Origin: Amycolatopsis alba DSM 44262
GTDB lineage: Bacteria > Actinomycetota > Actinomycetes > Mycobacteriales > Pseudonocardiaceae
DNA: 64,000 bases
Reading direction: 5' to 3'
Assembly: GCF_000384215.1 (NCBI RefSeq)
Contig: NZ_KB913032.1
Coordinates: 2,807,665-2,871,664 of the forward strand
The position numbers and the translations under genes are program-made. Below are positions 1 to 8,606 of the stretch, in pieces. Numbering within the stretch: the first letter of the stretch is position 1; every line of letters starts with the position of its first letter. Below the pieces are notes generated by a model, which was not told the origin of the DNA, did no database searches, and worked only from the letters and a program-made list of their open reading frames with translations.

Positions 1-222
1 TTGTCGGCCTTTCTCGCGCTCGAGAACAATTCTTTCGACCATTCACGCGGGCTCCGGCGCCCCGCGCGGGGGACGGCCGTTCCAGGCCCGGCTAATTCTA
101 TCGTTTGACAGAAATTACCGTGCCGGGAAACCGCCGCGACACATCTCCGCAGGATGTGCCAGAAGGCCGGCCCGTGACGGCAATTCGTCCCGAAACCGGC
201 CTTCCGTTCTTCTGCTCCGCTG

Positions 223-594
223 TCAGTTCGTGACAGTGAACTCCGCGCGGACAATCCAGCCCCAGCAGTCGTACGACGCCGTGTACCGGCCCGGCACCGT
301 CCCGACCGGACCGTCGCCCCGCAACGCGACACCGATGCCTCCGGTGCCGCCGTCTCCCACCACCCGCAAGGGAATCGGCGCGGCGAGACCGTCCGCGGCG
401 AGGGTCTTCGCGAGCTCGCCAGCACCCGACGGGCGAAGGCAATAGATGTCCGCGGTGACCGTCCCACCTGCGACGACGGTGTTCGGACTCAAGACCAGAC
501 TGGACGGCCTGGTCGCGTTCGCCTGCCCGGCACCGGCCAAGGTGGACACGATCGCCGCCCCCGCGACACACAGTGCCGCCGAACGAAATTTCAT
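223..594 (-). CDS. Small secreted protein of unknown function
   Basis: The protein has about 123 residues and starts with a clear Sec signal peptide (MKFRSAALCVAGAAIVST, then small residues ending near QANA), so it should be exported. I chose the ATG at 594 because a GGGAGGGAG ribosome-binding site lies just upstream on the minus strand; an in-frame start at 630 exists but would put extra residues before the signal. The mature part contains two cysteines (in IYCLRP and YDCWGW) that could form a disulfide, and it ends in RAEFTVTN, like a small beta-sandwich domain. I do not recognise a family. It stands alone, with no operon partner. Confidence 0.7.
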   Translation of the reverse strand: MKFRSAALCVAGAAIVSTLAGAGQANATRPSSLVLSPNTVVAGGTVTADIYCLRPSGAGELAKTLAADGLAAPIPLRVVGDGGTGGIGVALRGDGPVGTVPGRYTASYDCWGWIVRAEFTVTN

Positions 595-984
595 CTTCTG
601 CTCCCTCCCGAAGCCGGGCGAAGATTTCACCCGACACCCGTTGGACGTACACCCGCCGGGCGCCGGTTGCCCACCAGGCGAGACTGCGCCCCTTGGGGCG
701 AACGGCTGGATTTAGCAGAATGTGACAGCAAATCAGGCAAGAGCTGACGATCACACTAGGTAGACCTTGCGCCACTCGATAGGATCGCCGCCGAGAGCAA
801 CGGGGTGATCACCTCTATCCAGAGTGTTCAGAGGTTTCGGATGGGACGGCCGGGTGTGCGGCTGATCCATCCGCTATTACCGGCCGGGCTTCCGTGAGGG
901 AGCTCGACACCGGTCGATCAGTCCTGCGCTCGAACCGCCGGAACTTTCCACGCCCGAGTTACTCCCCTTCCCCAGGAGTGCGTT
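595..984. other. Intergenic region before the ABC operon
   Basis: These 390 bases lie between two divergent genes, so both promoters should be here. I see no open frame with convincing codon use, no riboswitch-like fold and no strong palindrome. Confidence 0.5.
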
Positions 985-1989
985 GTGATTTCCCGTTCCC
1001 GCCGTCTCATGACGGCGTTGTTGTGCGCCCTTTCGCTCGCCGGCGTGACAGCCCTTTCGGCCTGCTCAGACAGCACGGCCGCCTCCGGCACCAAGGTCAC
1101 CATCGGTTACAGCGCTTGGCCGGGCTGGTTCCCGTGGGCGGTGGCGCAGGAGAAGGGCCTCTTCGAGAAGAACGGCGTGACCGTCGACCTGAAGTGGTTC
1201 GACAGCTACACCGAGAGCATCAACGCACTCTCGTCGGGCGCGATCGACGCGAACAGCCAGACCCTCAACGACACCCTCGCTTCCGTCAGCGGTGGCGCGA
1301 AGCTGTCGGTGGTCCTGGTCAACGACAACTCGACCGGCAACGACAAGATCATCGCCCGTGAGGGGATCACCGGCATCGCCGACCTCAAGGGCAAGAAGGT
1401 CGCCGTCGAGCAGGGCACCGTCGACCACTATCTCCTGCTGCTGGCGCTGCAGGAAGCGAAACTGACCGAAAAGGACATCCAGCTGGTCCCGCTGCTGACC
1501 GACGCCGCCGCGGCCGCGTTCGTCGGCGGGCAGGTCGACGCCGTCGCCGCGTTCGCCCCGTTCACCACGACGGCGCTGCAGCGCCCCGGCAGCCGCGCGA
1601 TCGGGACGTCCGCCGAGTTCCCCGGCGCCATCCCCGACCACCTCGTCGTCTCCGAGCAGATGTCGAAGGAGCGCAAGAAGGAGGTCCAGGCGCTGGTGAA
1701 CACCTGGTTCCAGACGATCGACTGGATCAAGCAGAACCGGGACGAAGCCGTGCGGATCATGGCCAAACGCGGCGCCGTGACGATCGACGAGTACAAGACC
1801 TACGACGCGGGCACCACGATCTTCACCAAGCAGCAGAACCTCGACGCCTTCACCCCCGGCGTCACTCCCGCCCACCTGAACTTCCAGGCGGGCAAGATCG
1901 CCGACTTCATCATCTCCAACGGACTCGCCCAGAACCGGCCCAACTTCGACGGGCTGTTCGACGACCAGTACGTCAAGGCGGTGAAGTGA
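985..1989 (+). CDS. ABC transporter substrate-binding lipoprotein, NitT/TauT type
   Basis: This 334-residue protein carries a lipoprotein signal peptide with lipobox LSAC and the lipidated cysteine near residue 27, so it is anchored outside the membrane. After that it has the NMT1/SsuA-like periplasmic binding fold (GYSAWPGWFPWAVAQEKGLF, then a VAVEQGTVDHYLL stretch), which captures small solutes such as nitrate, sulfonates or taurine; the substrate cannot be told from sequence. The GTG start is preceded by CAGGAG. Its stop overlaps the permease start (GTGA), so this is the first gene of an uptake operon that continues into a conservon. Confidence 0.9.
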   Translation: MISRSRRLMTALLCALSLAGVTALSACSDSTAASGTKVTIGYSAWPGWFPWAVAQEKGLFEKNGVTVDLKWFDSYTESINALSSGAIDANSQTLNDTLASVSGGAKLSVVLVNDNSTGNDKIIAREGITGIADLKGKKVAVEQGTVDHYLLLLALQEAKLTEKDIQLVPLLTDAAAAAFVGGQVDAVAAFAPFTTTALQRPGSRAIGTSAEFPGAIPDHLVVSEQMSKERKKEVQALVNTWFQTIDWIKQNRDEAVRIMAKRGAVTIDEYKTYDAGTTIFTKQQNLDAFTPGVTPAHLNFQAGKIADFIISNGLAQNRPNFDGLFDDQYVKAVK

Positions 1990-2945
1990 GCACCACGGAC
2001 GCGGCGAGGCAGGCCGCTCAGCGGACGGACGCCGCTGACGAGGCCGAAGCGCGGCGTATCGACGACGAGCAGCGGCTCGCCGAAGCGCACGAAGGCCGTC
2101 GTCAGGGCAGCGCGCGACCGGACTGGTCGCCGCTGCCCCGCCGGGCCGGTCTCAAACCGAACGCCTCCCCGCTGTTCTCGCTCCGGACACCGATCCCGGC
2201 GCGCTGGCGGTGGACGCTGGCGGTGGCCTCGTTCGCGATCCCGCTGCTGATCTGGGTGACGCTGAACGCGCTGGGCACCATCAAGCCCACGTTCCTGCCG
2301 ACACCGGTCGCGGTGTTCGACGCGCTGGTGAAGATGATCGAGTCCGGCGAACTGTTCAGCGATCTCTGGGCGACCACCCAGCGCGTGCTGCTCGGCTTCG
2401 GGCTCGCCGTGATCGTCTCGGTCCCGCTCGGCATCGTGATGGGGACGTTCAACGCGGGACTGGCGCTGTTCGAACCGGTCATCGCGATGCTGCGCTACCT
2501 GCCGGCGAGCGCGTTCATCCCGCTGCTGATGATCTGGCTCGGCCTCGGCGAACCGTCGAAGGTCGCGGTCCTGTTCCTCGGCACGGTCTTCTTCAACACG
2601 CTGATGACCGCCGACGCCGTCCGCGGGGTGCCGCGTTCGCTGATCGACGTGTCCTACACGCTCGGCGCGCGGCGTGGTGAGGTCCTGCGGAAGGTGATCG
2701 TCCCGCACGCGCTGCCCGGCATGATCGACGCGACCCGCGTCAACGCCGCGGCCGCGTGGAACTTCGTGGTGGTCGCCGAACTGATCAACGCCACCGCCGG
2801 GCTCGGCCTGCGGATCATGCGGGCGCAGCGGTTCACCCAGACCGACCGGATCTTCGCGCTGCTGATCGTGATCGGCCTGCTCGGACTGGTCATCGACATC
2901 GCGCTGCGGCTCCTGCGGGCCCGCGTCGGGAAGTGGGCGGCATGA
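1986..2945 (+). CDS. ABC transporter permease, SsuC/TauC type
   Basis: The 319-residue inner-membrane subunit forms the channel for the solute delivered by the upstream lipoprotein. A hydrophilic, charged N-terminal extension of about 75 residues precedes the first membrane segment (near 76-95), which is long for this family. The remainder shows about six helices and the cytoplasmic EAA-type loop (EVLRKVIVPHALPG) that docks on the ATPase. It overlaps both neighbours by four bases, indicating translational coupling. Confidence 0.9.
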   Translation: MSTTDAARQAAQRTDAADEAEARRIDDEQRLAEAHEGRRQGSARPDWSPLPRRAGLKPNASPLFSLRTPIPARWRWTLAVASFAIPLLIWVTLNALGTIKPTFLPTPVAVFDALVKMIESGELFSDLWATTQRVLLGFGLAVIVSVPLGIVMGTFNAGLALFEPVIAMLRYLPASAFIPLLMIWLGLGEPSKVAVLFLGTVFFNTLMTADAVRGVPRSLIDVSYTLGARRGEVLRKVIVPHALPGMIDATRVNAAAAWNFVVVAELINATAGLGLRIMRAQRFTQTDRIFALLIVIGLLGLVIDIALRLLRARVGKWAA

Positions 2946-3730
2946 CGCTTCAGCTGAAGGCCGTCGCCAAGGACTACACGGTCCGGGGCAAGACCACCCG
3001 CGCGCTCGACGGGATCGACCTCGACATCGCGCGCGGCGACTTCGTCTGCGTGGTCGGCGCGAGCGGGTCCGGGAAATCGACCCTGCTGTCACTGATCGCG
3101 GGCCTCGCCGAACCGACCGAGGGCATCATCACCCTCGACGGCGACGCCGTGACCGGGCCCGGCCCGGATCGCGGGCTGGTGTTCCAGCACGGCGCGCTGT
3201 ACCCGTGGCGCACGGTGGAGAGCAATGTCGCGTTCGGACTCGAACTGCTGAGCATCGACAAGGCCGAACGCGCGCGCCGGGTCGACTGGTATCTCGAGGA
3301 GACCGGCCTCGCTCACCTGCGGAAGTCGTTGCCCAAACAGCTTTCCGGCGGACAGAAGCAGCGGGTCGCGATCGCGCGGGCGCTGGCGGGCGAGCCGGAC
3401 GTGCTGCTGCTGGACGAACCTTTCGGCGCGCTGGACGTCCAGACCAAAGAGGACATGCAGGTCCTGATCCGCCGGATCTGGACCGACACCGGCACGACGG
3501 TGCTGATGGTGACCCACGACGTCGAAGAGGCCGTGTTCCTCGGAAGACGGGTCGTGGTGCTGGCCTCGGATCCGGGCCGGGTGGCCGCCGACATCGCGGT
3601 CGACCTGCCAGCCGAACGCGAACTCGCGGTCAAACGCGCGCCGGAGTTCGTCGCGTTGCGCGCGTCCATCGAAGACCTCGTCCGGGAACAGCACCGCGGA
3701 CATCTCGGGCGGAGCCGAGAAGAAAGGTGA
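2942..3730 (+). CDS. ABC transporter ATP-binding protein, NitT/TauT type
   Basis: This 262-residue ATPase powers the transporter encoded just upstream. It has Walker A (GASGSGKST, about residues 39-47), the signature LSGGQ (134-138), Walker B with VLLLDEP (154-160) and the switch-region TVLMVTHDVEEA. The ATG at 2942 overlaps the permease stop (ATGA) and is chosen over an upstream in-frame start that would read into the permease. The stop lies only two bases before the histidine kinase ATG, so transport and sensing genes are probably on one transcript. Confidence 0.93.
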   Translation: MTLQLKAVAKDYTVRGKTTRALDGIDLDIARGDFVCVVGASGSGKSTLLSLIAGLAEPTEGIITLDGDAVTGPGPDRGLVFQHGALYPWRTVESNVAFGLELLSIDKAERARRVDWYLEETGLAHLRKSLPKQLSGGQKQRVAIARALAGEPDVLLLDEPFGALDVQTKEDMQVLIRRIWTDTGTTVLMVTHDVEEAVFLGRRVVVLASDPGRVAADIAVDLPAERELAVKRAPEFVALRASIEDLVREQHRGHLGRSREER

Positions 3731-3732
3731 TC

Positions 3733-6447
3733 ATGAGGCACGGGAAGTCCCGGCCGGAACGCACCTCGCGTTCCGGGTTGCTCGGCAGACTCGGCATCCG
3801 GGGCAAGCTCAACCTGCTCCTGTTGCTGCCGCTGACCGCCGTGGTCCTGGTTTCGGTGCCTTACGTCGCCGGAGAAGTCGACGACGCCCGGTCGGCCCGC
3901 ACCACCGCCGACGTCGCGTCGCAGGCCCGTGCCCTCGGCACGCTGGCGTGGGAGCTGCAACGGGAACGGCTGCTGACGGCGCACTACATCGCGTCTTCGT
4001 CGGCGGGCAGCTCGGCGATGCTGAAACAACAGGGCGTCGTCGCGGACACGGTGAACCGGGTACGCGCGCAGCTGCCCGAAGACGCACCGGAAGAACTCGC
4101 GGCGGCACTGGTGCGCATCGGTTCGCTGAGCGAGATCCGGGAGAACGCGCTGCGGCGCGGCGCCTCTCTGGACAGCGTGGCGCGCACCTACCACGCGGTG
4201 ATCGACTCGGTCATCAACTCGCTTCGCCTCGTCCCCCAGCAGACCAGTGACGCGGAGGGCACCCGGCAGCTGACCGCGCTCGACGCGCTGCTGCGCGCGA
4301 ACGAGGAGAACTCGTTGCGCGGCATGGCGTTGATCATCGTGCTGGTCACCCCGGATTCGGGTCAGCCGGTGCTGGACGACGCGAAGCAGCAGTCGTCGCT
4401 GTTCCTCGAACGGTTCGTGCAGCAGGCCGACGTCACCCAGGCCACGCAGGTCGTCGCGGTGGAACAGGGTGAGACGGGCCGCCGGGTCGACGGGCTGGAA
4501 GGCAAGATCGCGGAAGCCCGCGGCCCGCAGGCCGTGCAGAACCTGCTGCCGGACATCCTCGGCGCCGTCGACGCCCAGTCGAACCAGCGACGGCTCGCCC
4601 AGGACGCGGTCACCACCGGCATCACCGACACCGCGACCGCGCGAGCGGACGCCGCGCAGAACCTGGCGTGGACGATCGGTGTCGGCGCCGGTGTGCTGTT
4701 CCTGCTGGTCGGTGGTCTCGCGATCGCGGTCAGCCGGTCGATCGCGGATCCGCTGCGGAAGCTGACCACGGCGGCGACGTCGGTCGCGGACCTCGCGAGC
4801 ACCGAACTGGTGCGCGTCACCGACACCGAGCAGGCCGAGGAACTCGCGCCGCGGCTGGCCACCATCGACGTGTCCTCCCAGGACGAACTCGGGAAACTGG
4901 CCGAGGCGTTCAACCGGGTACAGGCCACCGCGGCCGAACTGGTGGAACGGCAGGCCGTCACCCGGCGCAACGTCGGCCTCATGTTCGCCAACGTCGCGAA
5001 GCGGACGCAGAACCTGGTTGGCAGGCAGCTGGCGCTGGTCGACGAACTGGAGCGCAACGAACAGGACGTCGCCCTGCTGGCGAGCCTCTACCGGCTCGAC
5101 CACCTCTCCACCCGGCTGCGCCGGAACGCGGACAACCTCCTCGTCGTTTCGGGAAACCGGGACGAGGCAAGGATTTCCGGGCCGATCGAACTGTCGACGG
5201 CGCTGCGTTCGGCGCTCGCGGAGATCGAGGACTACCAGCGGGTCCGGCTCGGTTCGATGGGCGACGTCCTGCTGTCGTCGCCATTCGGTTCGGATCTGGT
5301 GCTGATCTTCGCCGAGCTGCTGGAGAACGCGACGTCGTTCTCCCCGCCGGAGTCCTTTGTGGACGTCGGCACGAGGATCCTGCCCGACGGCTCCTGCCTG
5401 ATCGTGATCGTGGACCAGGGCATCGGCATGACCGCCGAACGGCTCGCCGAGGAGAACCGGCGGCTGGTCGAACGCGAGCGGCTCGAACTGGCGCCGACCA
5501 GTGTGCTCGGACTGTTCGTGGTCGGACGGCTCGCGCGGCGGCACGGGCTGAAGGTCGAGCTGACCGAGACCGAGCCGGGCGCGGGTATCACCGCGCGGAT
5601 CGCCGTCCCGCCGAACCTGCTGACCTACCGGGCGCCCGTGCCGAAGTCGGTCCCGGCGCCGCCGGCGTGGCCGACGGTGGAACCGGGCGACGAGCCCGAA
5701 CCGCGGCAGCCGCAACCCCAGCCCCGGCCGCGGGAGAAGGCGCCCAGGCAAGAGCCGCCGACGCTGGCGATCGCCGGGATGATCCCGCGCGATGGTCTGC
5801 CGCCAAGGGATTTCCGGTGGTTCCGCAAGACCGACGGGGAGATCGCGGAGCCGAAGCCGATGCCGGAACCCACCCCCCTGCCCGTCCCACAGTCCGTCCC
5901 CCAGCCCATGCCGCAGCCCGAACCGCTGCCCGCGTCCGAAGCCCGCAAGCCGACACTGACCGCCGATTCCGGGGAGACCCGCGGCGGCTTGCGGCGTCGG
6001 GTCAAGGGCGCACAACTTCCCGGTGCCCCCGACGCACCGTCGCGACAGAAGTCCAGGCATGATCCAGAAGCGGCCAAAGCGGCCTTCGACGGTTTCGAAG
6101 CCGGACTCGCGAAGGCCACCACCACGTCCCCCGAAGACGCGGTACCGCCGCAAGCATCCCCGCCCCCGGTGAGCCCGCCGTCGGGCAACCCGATGCCGAC
6201 CCCGACACCGGTGCCCGCCGCCTCGCGCGGCGGTCTCACCCGGCGGGTCCCCGGCGCCCAGCTGGCGCCGGGACTGGCGAAAGGACCGGCCGCGCGGCAC
6301 CAGACCGCGCGGGCGGCGCTGAACACCACAAAGCCCAAGGGCATGCGTGACCCCGAGGCCGAGCGTGCCGCGTTCGACGCCTTCAGTGACGGGTTGGAGA
6401 AAGCCGTCAACCCGGAGATGGAACAGAGAGAGAAGAGCAAGAGATGA
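3733..6447 (+). CDS. cvnA: Conservon sensor histidine kinase with NIT domain (CvnA type)
   Basis: This 904-residue membrane kinase has a first membrane helix near 26-46, an extracellular nitrate/nitrite-sensing (NIT) type domain, a second helix near 309-335, a HAMP-like linker and an atypical HATPase core: LLENATSF near 530, DQGIGMT near 560 and LGLFVVGR near 592. From about 630 on it is a proline-rich tail containing two copies of a GGLxRRVxGAQL motif, each followed by a DPEAxxAAFDxF motif. Such tails are typical of conservon kinases. Start: ATG at 3733 (a GTG at 3727 is possible). It overlaps the roadblock gene by ATGA. It probably signals to the GTPase module rather than to a classical response regulator. 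Confidence 0.88.
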   Translation: MRHGKSRPERTSRSGLLGRLGIRGKLNLLLLLPLTAVVLVSVPYVAGEVDDARSARTTADVASQARALGTLAWELQRERLLTAHYIASSSAGSSAMLKQQGVVADTVNRVRAQLPEDAPEELAAALVRIGSLSEIRENALRRGASLDSVARTYHAVIDSVINSLRLVPQQTSDAEGTRQLTALDALLRANEENSLRGMALIIVLVTPDSGQPVLDDAKQQSSLFLERFVQQADVTQATQVVAVEQGETGRRVDGLEGKIAEARGPQAVQNLLPDILGAVDAQSNQRRLAQDAVTTGITDTATARADAAQNLAWTIGVGAGVLFLLVGGLAIAVSRSIADPLRKLTTAATSVADLASTELVRVTDTEQAEELAPRLATIDVSSQDELGKLAEAFNRVQATAAELVERQAVTRRNVGLMFANVAKRTQNLVGRQLALVDELERNEQDVALLASLYRLDHLSTRLRRNADNLLVVSGNRDEARISGPIELSTALRSALAEIEDYQRVRLGSMGDVLLSSPFGSDLVLIFAELLENATSFSPPESFVDVGTRILPDGSCLIVIVDQGIGMTAERLAEENRRLVERERLELAPTSVLGLFVVGRLARRHGLKVELTETEPGAGITARIAVPPNLLTYRAPVPKSVPAPPAWPTVEPGDEPEPRQPQPQPRPREKAPRQEPPTLAIAGMIPRDGLPPRDFRWFRKTDGEIAEPKPMPEPTPLPVPQSVPQPMPQPEPLPASEARKPTLTADSGETRGGLRRRVKGAQLPGAPDAPSRQKSRHDPEAAKAAFDGFEAGLAKATTTSPEDAVPPQASPPPVSPPSGNPMPTPTPVPAASRGGLTRRVPGAQLAPGLAKGPAARHQTARAALNTTKPKGMRDPEAERAAFDAFSDGLEKAVNPEMEQREKSKR

Positions 6448-6869
6448 CGACCGGAGTCAGCGTCGAAGCCCGGAACTTCAACTGGTTGGTGACGCGCTTC
6501 GCACAGAACACGGCGAGCGCGATGGGCGCGATCGCCGTCTCGGCCGACGGCCTGCTGATCGCGATGTCGTCCGAACTGGAACGCGCCAACGCCGACCGGC
6601 TGGCCGCGATCTGCTCGGCGATGCTCGGCCTCGCGCACGGCGTCTCCGAGAGCCACCCGCTGGGTTCGCCCGACAAGATCATCATCGAGCTGGAACAGGG
6701 CTACCTGCTGGTCTGCACGATCAGCATCGGCTGTTCGCTCGGGGTGCTCGCCACCAAGCAGGCCAGCCTCGGCACGATCGCCTACGAGATGGCGATGTTC
6801 GCCAACCGGGCCACCGAAGTACTCACCCCTGCGCTGATCGAGGAACTGAAGAAGAGCGTCGGCAGCTAA
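6444..6869 (+). CDS. cvnB: Roadblock/LC7 domain protein (CvnB type)
   Basis: The 141-residue protein is a single roadblock/LC7 domain (NWLVTRFAQNTASAMGAIAVSADGL, then a dimer-forming helix LADRLAAICSAM-like stretch and IELEQGYLL). In conservons this partner binds the Ras-like GTPase, probably acting as its regulator in the manner of MglB. It overlaps the kinase gene by four bases and precedes the DUF742 gene by 19 bases, the standard conservon order. Confidence 0.92.
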   Translation: MTTGVSVEARNFNWLVTRFAQNTASAMGAIAVSADGLLIAMSSELERANADRLAAICSAMLGLAHGVSESHPLGSPDKIIIELEQGYLLVCTISIGCSLGVLATKQASLGTIAYEMAMFANRATEVLTPALIEELKKSVGS

Positions 6870-6888
6870 CTGACGAGGGGACAAGGGA

Positions 6889-7269
6889 ATGAGCGACGAT
6901 CAGGTACCTCAGCCGAGAGGCGCCGAACAGGGCATCTCACCGCTGCGCCCGTATCTGCTCACCGCCGGCCGCGCGCAGCCGGTGGACGGCACGCTCGAAA
7001 TCGAGGCACAGGTGCTCACGAGCAGGCTCGGCGCCGCGTCACAGGCGAGGCTGACCTTCGAACGACGGGAGATCGTTTCCCTTTGCCGGGAAACGAAATC
7101 CGTCGCCGAAGTGGCGGCGATGCTCGGCCTGCACATCGGCGTGGCCAGGGTGCTCGTGGCGGATCTCGCCGCGCTCGGCTATGTCGTGCTGCGTCGCCCG
7201 GCCGGCGCGTTCACCCAGGACCTCGGCATGATCGAAAGGGTCATTCGTGGACTCGAAGCAATTCGCTGA
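6889..7269 (+). CDS. cvnC: DUF742 protein (CvnC type)
   Basis: This 126-residue protein fits DUF742: an N-terminal proline-containing segment RPYLLTAGRA and a winged-helix-like C-terminal half (REIVSLCRETKSVAEVAAML, then GVARVLVADLAALGYV). In conservons this third component is thought to help assemble the kinase/GTPase complex; its biochemical role is poorly known. An AAGGGA-type site precedes the ATG. Its 3' end overlaps the GTPase gene by 23 bases. Confidence 0.92.
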   Translation: MSDDQVPQPRGAEQGISPLRPYLLTAGRAQPVDGTLEIEAQVLTSRLGAASQARLTFERREIVSLCRETKSVAEVAAMLGLHIGVARVLVADLAALGYVVLRRPAGAFTQDLGMIERVIRGLEAIR

Positions 7270-7840
7270 ACCGGTGTCGGCCAAGCCGCCGACACCGGTC
7301 AAGATCGTCATCGCCGGCGGGTTCGGGGTCGGCAAGACCACCACCGTCGGCGCCATCTCGGAGATCAAACCGCTGACCACCGAGGCCGCCATGACCTCGG
7401 CAGGCGCGGCCGTCGACGGGACCGGCGGGGAGGTGCCGTCGAAGACCACCACCACGGTGGCGCTGGACTTCGGCTGCATCACCATCGACGAAGAGGTGAA
7501 GCTGTACCTCTTCGGAACGCCGGGGCAGGACCGGTTCGGGTTCATGTGGCACGACCTCGTGCTGGGCGCGCTGGGCGCGCTCGTCATCGTCGACACCCGG
7601 CGGCTCGACGACTGCTACCCGGCGGTCGATTACTTCGAGAAGGCCGGACTGCCGTTCGTGGTCGGGGTGAACGTCTTCGACGGTTCCCTCAAGCACGACC
7701 TCGAAGACGTGCGCTGGGCGCTCGCGGTGAGCGAGGACGTCCCGCTGATCACGTTCGACGCGCGGCAACGGCTTTCGGTGCGGGACGCGCTGCTCGCGGT
7801 ACTGCACAACACCTTCCGGCGGGCTTCCGCCGCTTCCTGA
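7247..7840 (+). CDS. cvnD: Ras-like GTP-binding protein (CvnD type)
   Basis: The 197-residue GTPase has the P-loop GGFGVGKTT (about residues 24-32), a G3-like GTPGQDRF near 90 in place of the classical DxxG, and VGVNVFDG near 145 as the likely guanine-specificity loop. It resembles MglA-type small GTPases and is the output module of the conservon. The GTG start at 7247 lies inside cvnC. The gene ends five bases before an 18-bp hairpin that should end transcription of the eight-gene 985-7840 block. Confidence 0.92.
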   Translation: MDSKQFAEPVSAKPPTPVKIVIAGGFGVGKTTTVGAISEIKPLTTEAAMTSAGAAVDGTGGEVPSKTTTTVALDFGCITIDEEVKLYLFGTPGQDRFGFMWHDLVLGALGALVIVDTRRLDDCYPAVDYFEKAGLPFVVGVNVFDGSLKHDLEDVRWALAVSEDVPLITFDARQRLSVRDALLAVLHNTFRRASAAS

Positions 7841-7844
7841 CGTG

Positions 7845-7887
7845 GTTCGTCCTCTGAACGCGGTACTTGCGCGTTCAGAGGACGAAC
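7845..7887. terminator. Bidirectional hairpin between convergent genes
   Basis: A perfect 18-bp stem (7845-7862 with 7870-7887) and a 7-base loop lie between the convergent cvnD and tetR genes. There is no T-tract. The outer TTCGTCCTCTG arm is shared with the hairpin at 28532-28573, so it belongs to a repeat family. Confidence 0.75.
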
Positions 7888-7894
7888 CGCGGGA

Positions 7895-8515
7895 TCAGGC
7901 GGGCCGGGTGATCGCGGCCAGCATCAGGGCCCGGAGTTCGGCGGCGACGTCGGCGACCGGCAACGGCGGGGTGTGCGCCTGCCACTCGCGCAGCAGCCCG
8001 GTCGCCGCGCCGACGAGCGCGATCGCCGTCAGGTGGTAATCCCGGTCCGGCGCGACGCCGTGCGAGGCGGCGTGCCGGGCCTCGGCTTCGATGAACGCGG
8101 CCCATCGGTCGACCCATTCCTGGTGCTGCGCCTCCAAAGCGGCACTGACGCCGACGGCCTCGACGTAGTTCAGCCGCGGCATCCGCGGATCCGAGGTCAC
8201 CGTGCCGACGAAGACATCCAGCAGCGTCCCGATCCGAGTGACCGCGTCGGCGTCTCCCAGCCGTTCCAGCGTTCCGGTGACGTGCTCCAGCGCGAGGGCG
8301 TTGATGCGCTCGTGCAGGGTCAGCAGCACCTTTTCCTTGCTCTCGAACTCCTCGTAGAAGTTCCGTGTGGAGACGCCGGCCCTGGTACACAACTCGGTGA
8401 TTTTCGCCTGCCGGTAGCCCGTCGAGGTGAACAGGTCCAGGGCCGCCACGAGCAGGCGTTCACGCCGCTCGGCGCGCCGCTGCTCCGGTGCGACCCCGCC
8501 GTACGTGCGGGCCAC
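7895..8515 (-). CDS. TetR-family transcriptional regulator
   Basis: The protein has 206 residues, with an N-terminal helix-turn-helix (ITELCTRAGVSTRNFYEEFESKEKVLL, about 33-58) and a ligand-binding C-terminal region. The GTG at 8515 follows a strong GGGGGAGGA site, so I prefer it to the start 48 bases upstream. It is divergent from the secreted lipase at 8607, with 91 bases between starts, and probably represses it or itself. I found no convincing palindrome in that gap. The ligand is unknown. Confidence 0.85.
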   Translation of the reverse strand: MARTYGGVAPEQRRAERRERLLVAALDLFTSTGYRQAKITELCTRAGVSTRNFYEEFESKEKVLLTLHERINALALEHVTGTLERLGDADAVTRIGTLLDVFVGTVTSDPRMPRLNYVEAVGVSAALEAQHQEWVDRWAAFIEAEARHAASHGVAPDRDYHLTAIALVGAATGLLREWQAHTPPLPVADVAAELRALMLAAITRPA

Positions 8516-8606
8516 TCGTCCTCCCCCGATTCGGTAACAGGGATTGCCAGATGCTACCAACACCGCCTACATTGCGAAAATCTCGATTACCAAACTGGAG
8601 ACGGCA

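Noticed and set aside
1..222. Gene at the left edge
   Set aside because: No frame with plausible start and codon usage was seen in the first 222 bases.
985..3730. Naming the transporter as nitrate- or taurine-specific
   Set aside because: The binding-protein family covers many solutes and no specificity residues can be read with confidence.
3313..6300. A 995-codon open frame on the minus strand opposite the conservon kinase
   Set aside because: Its composition is that of the antisense of a high-GC gene (Arg/Gly/Asp/His rich) and the plus strand has clear kinase domains.
8516..8606. Operator between the TetR and lipase genes
   Set aside because: The best candidate (GGTAAC with GCTACC or ATTACC) matches in only four to six bases.
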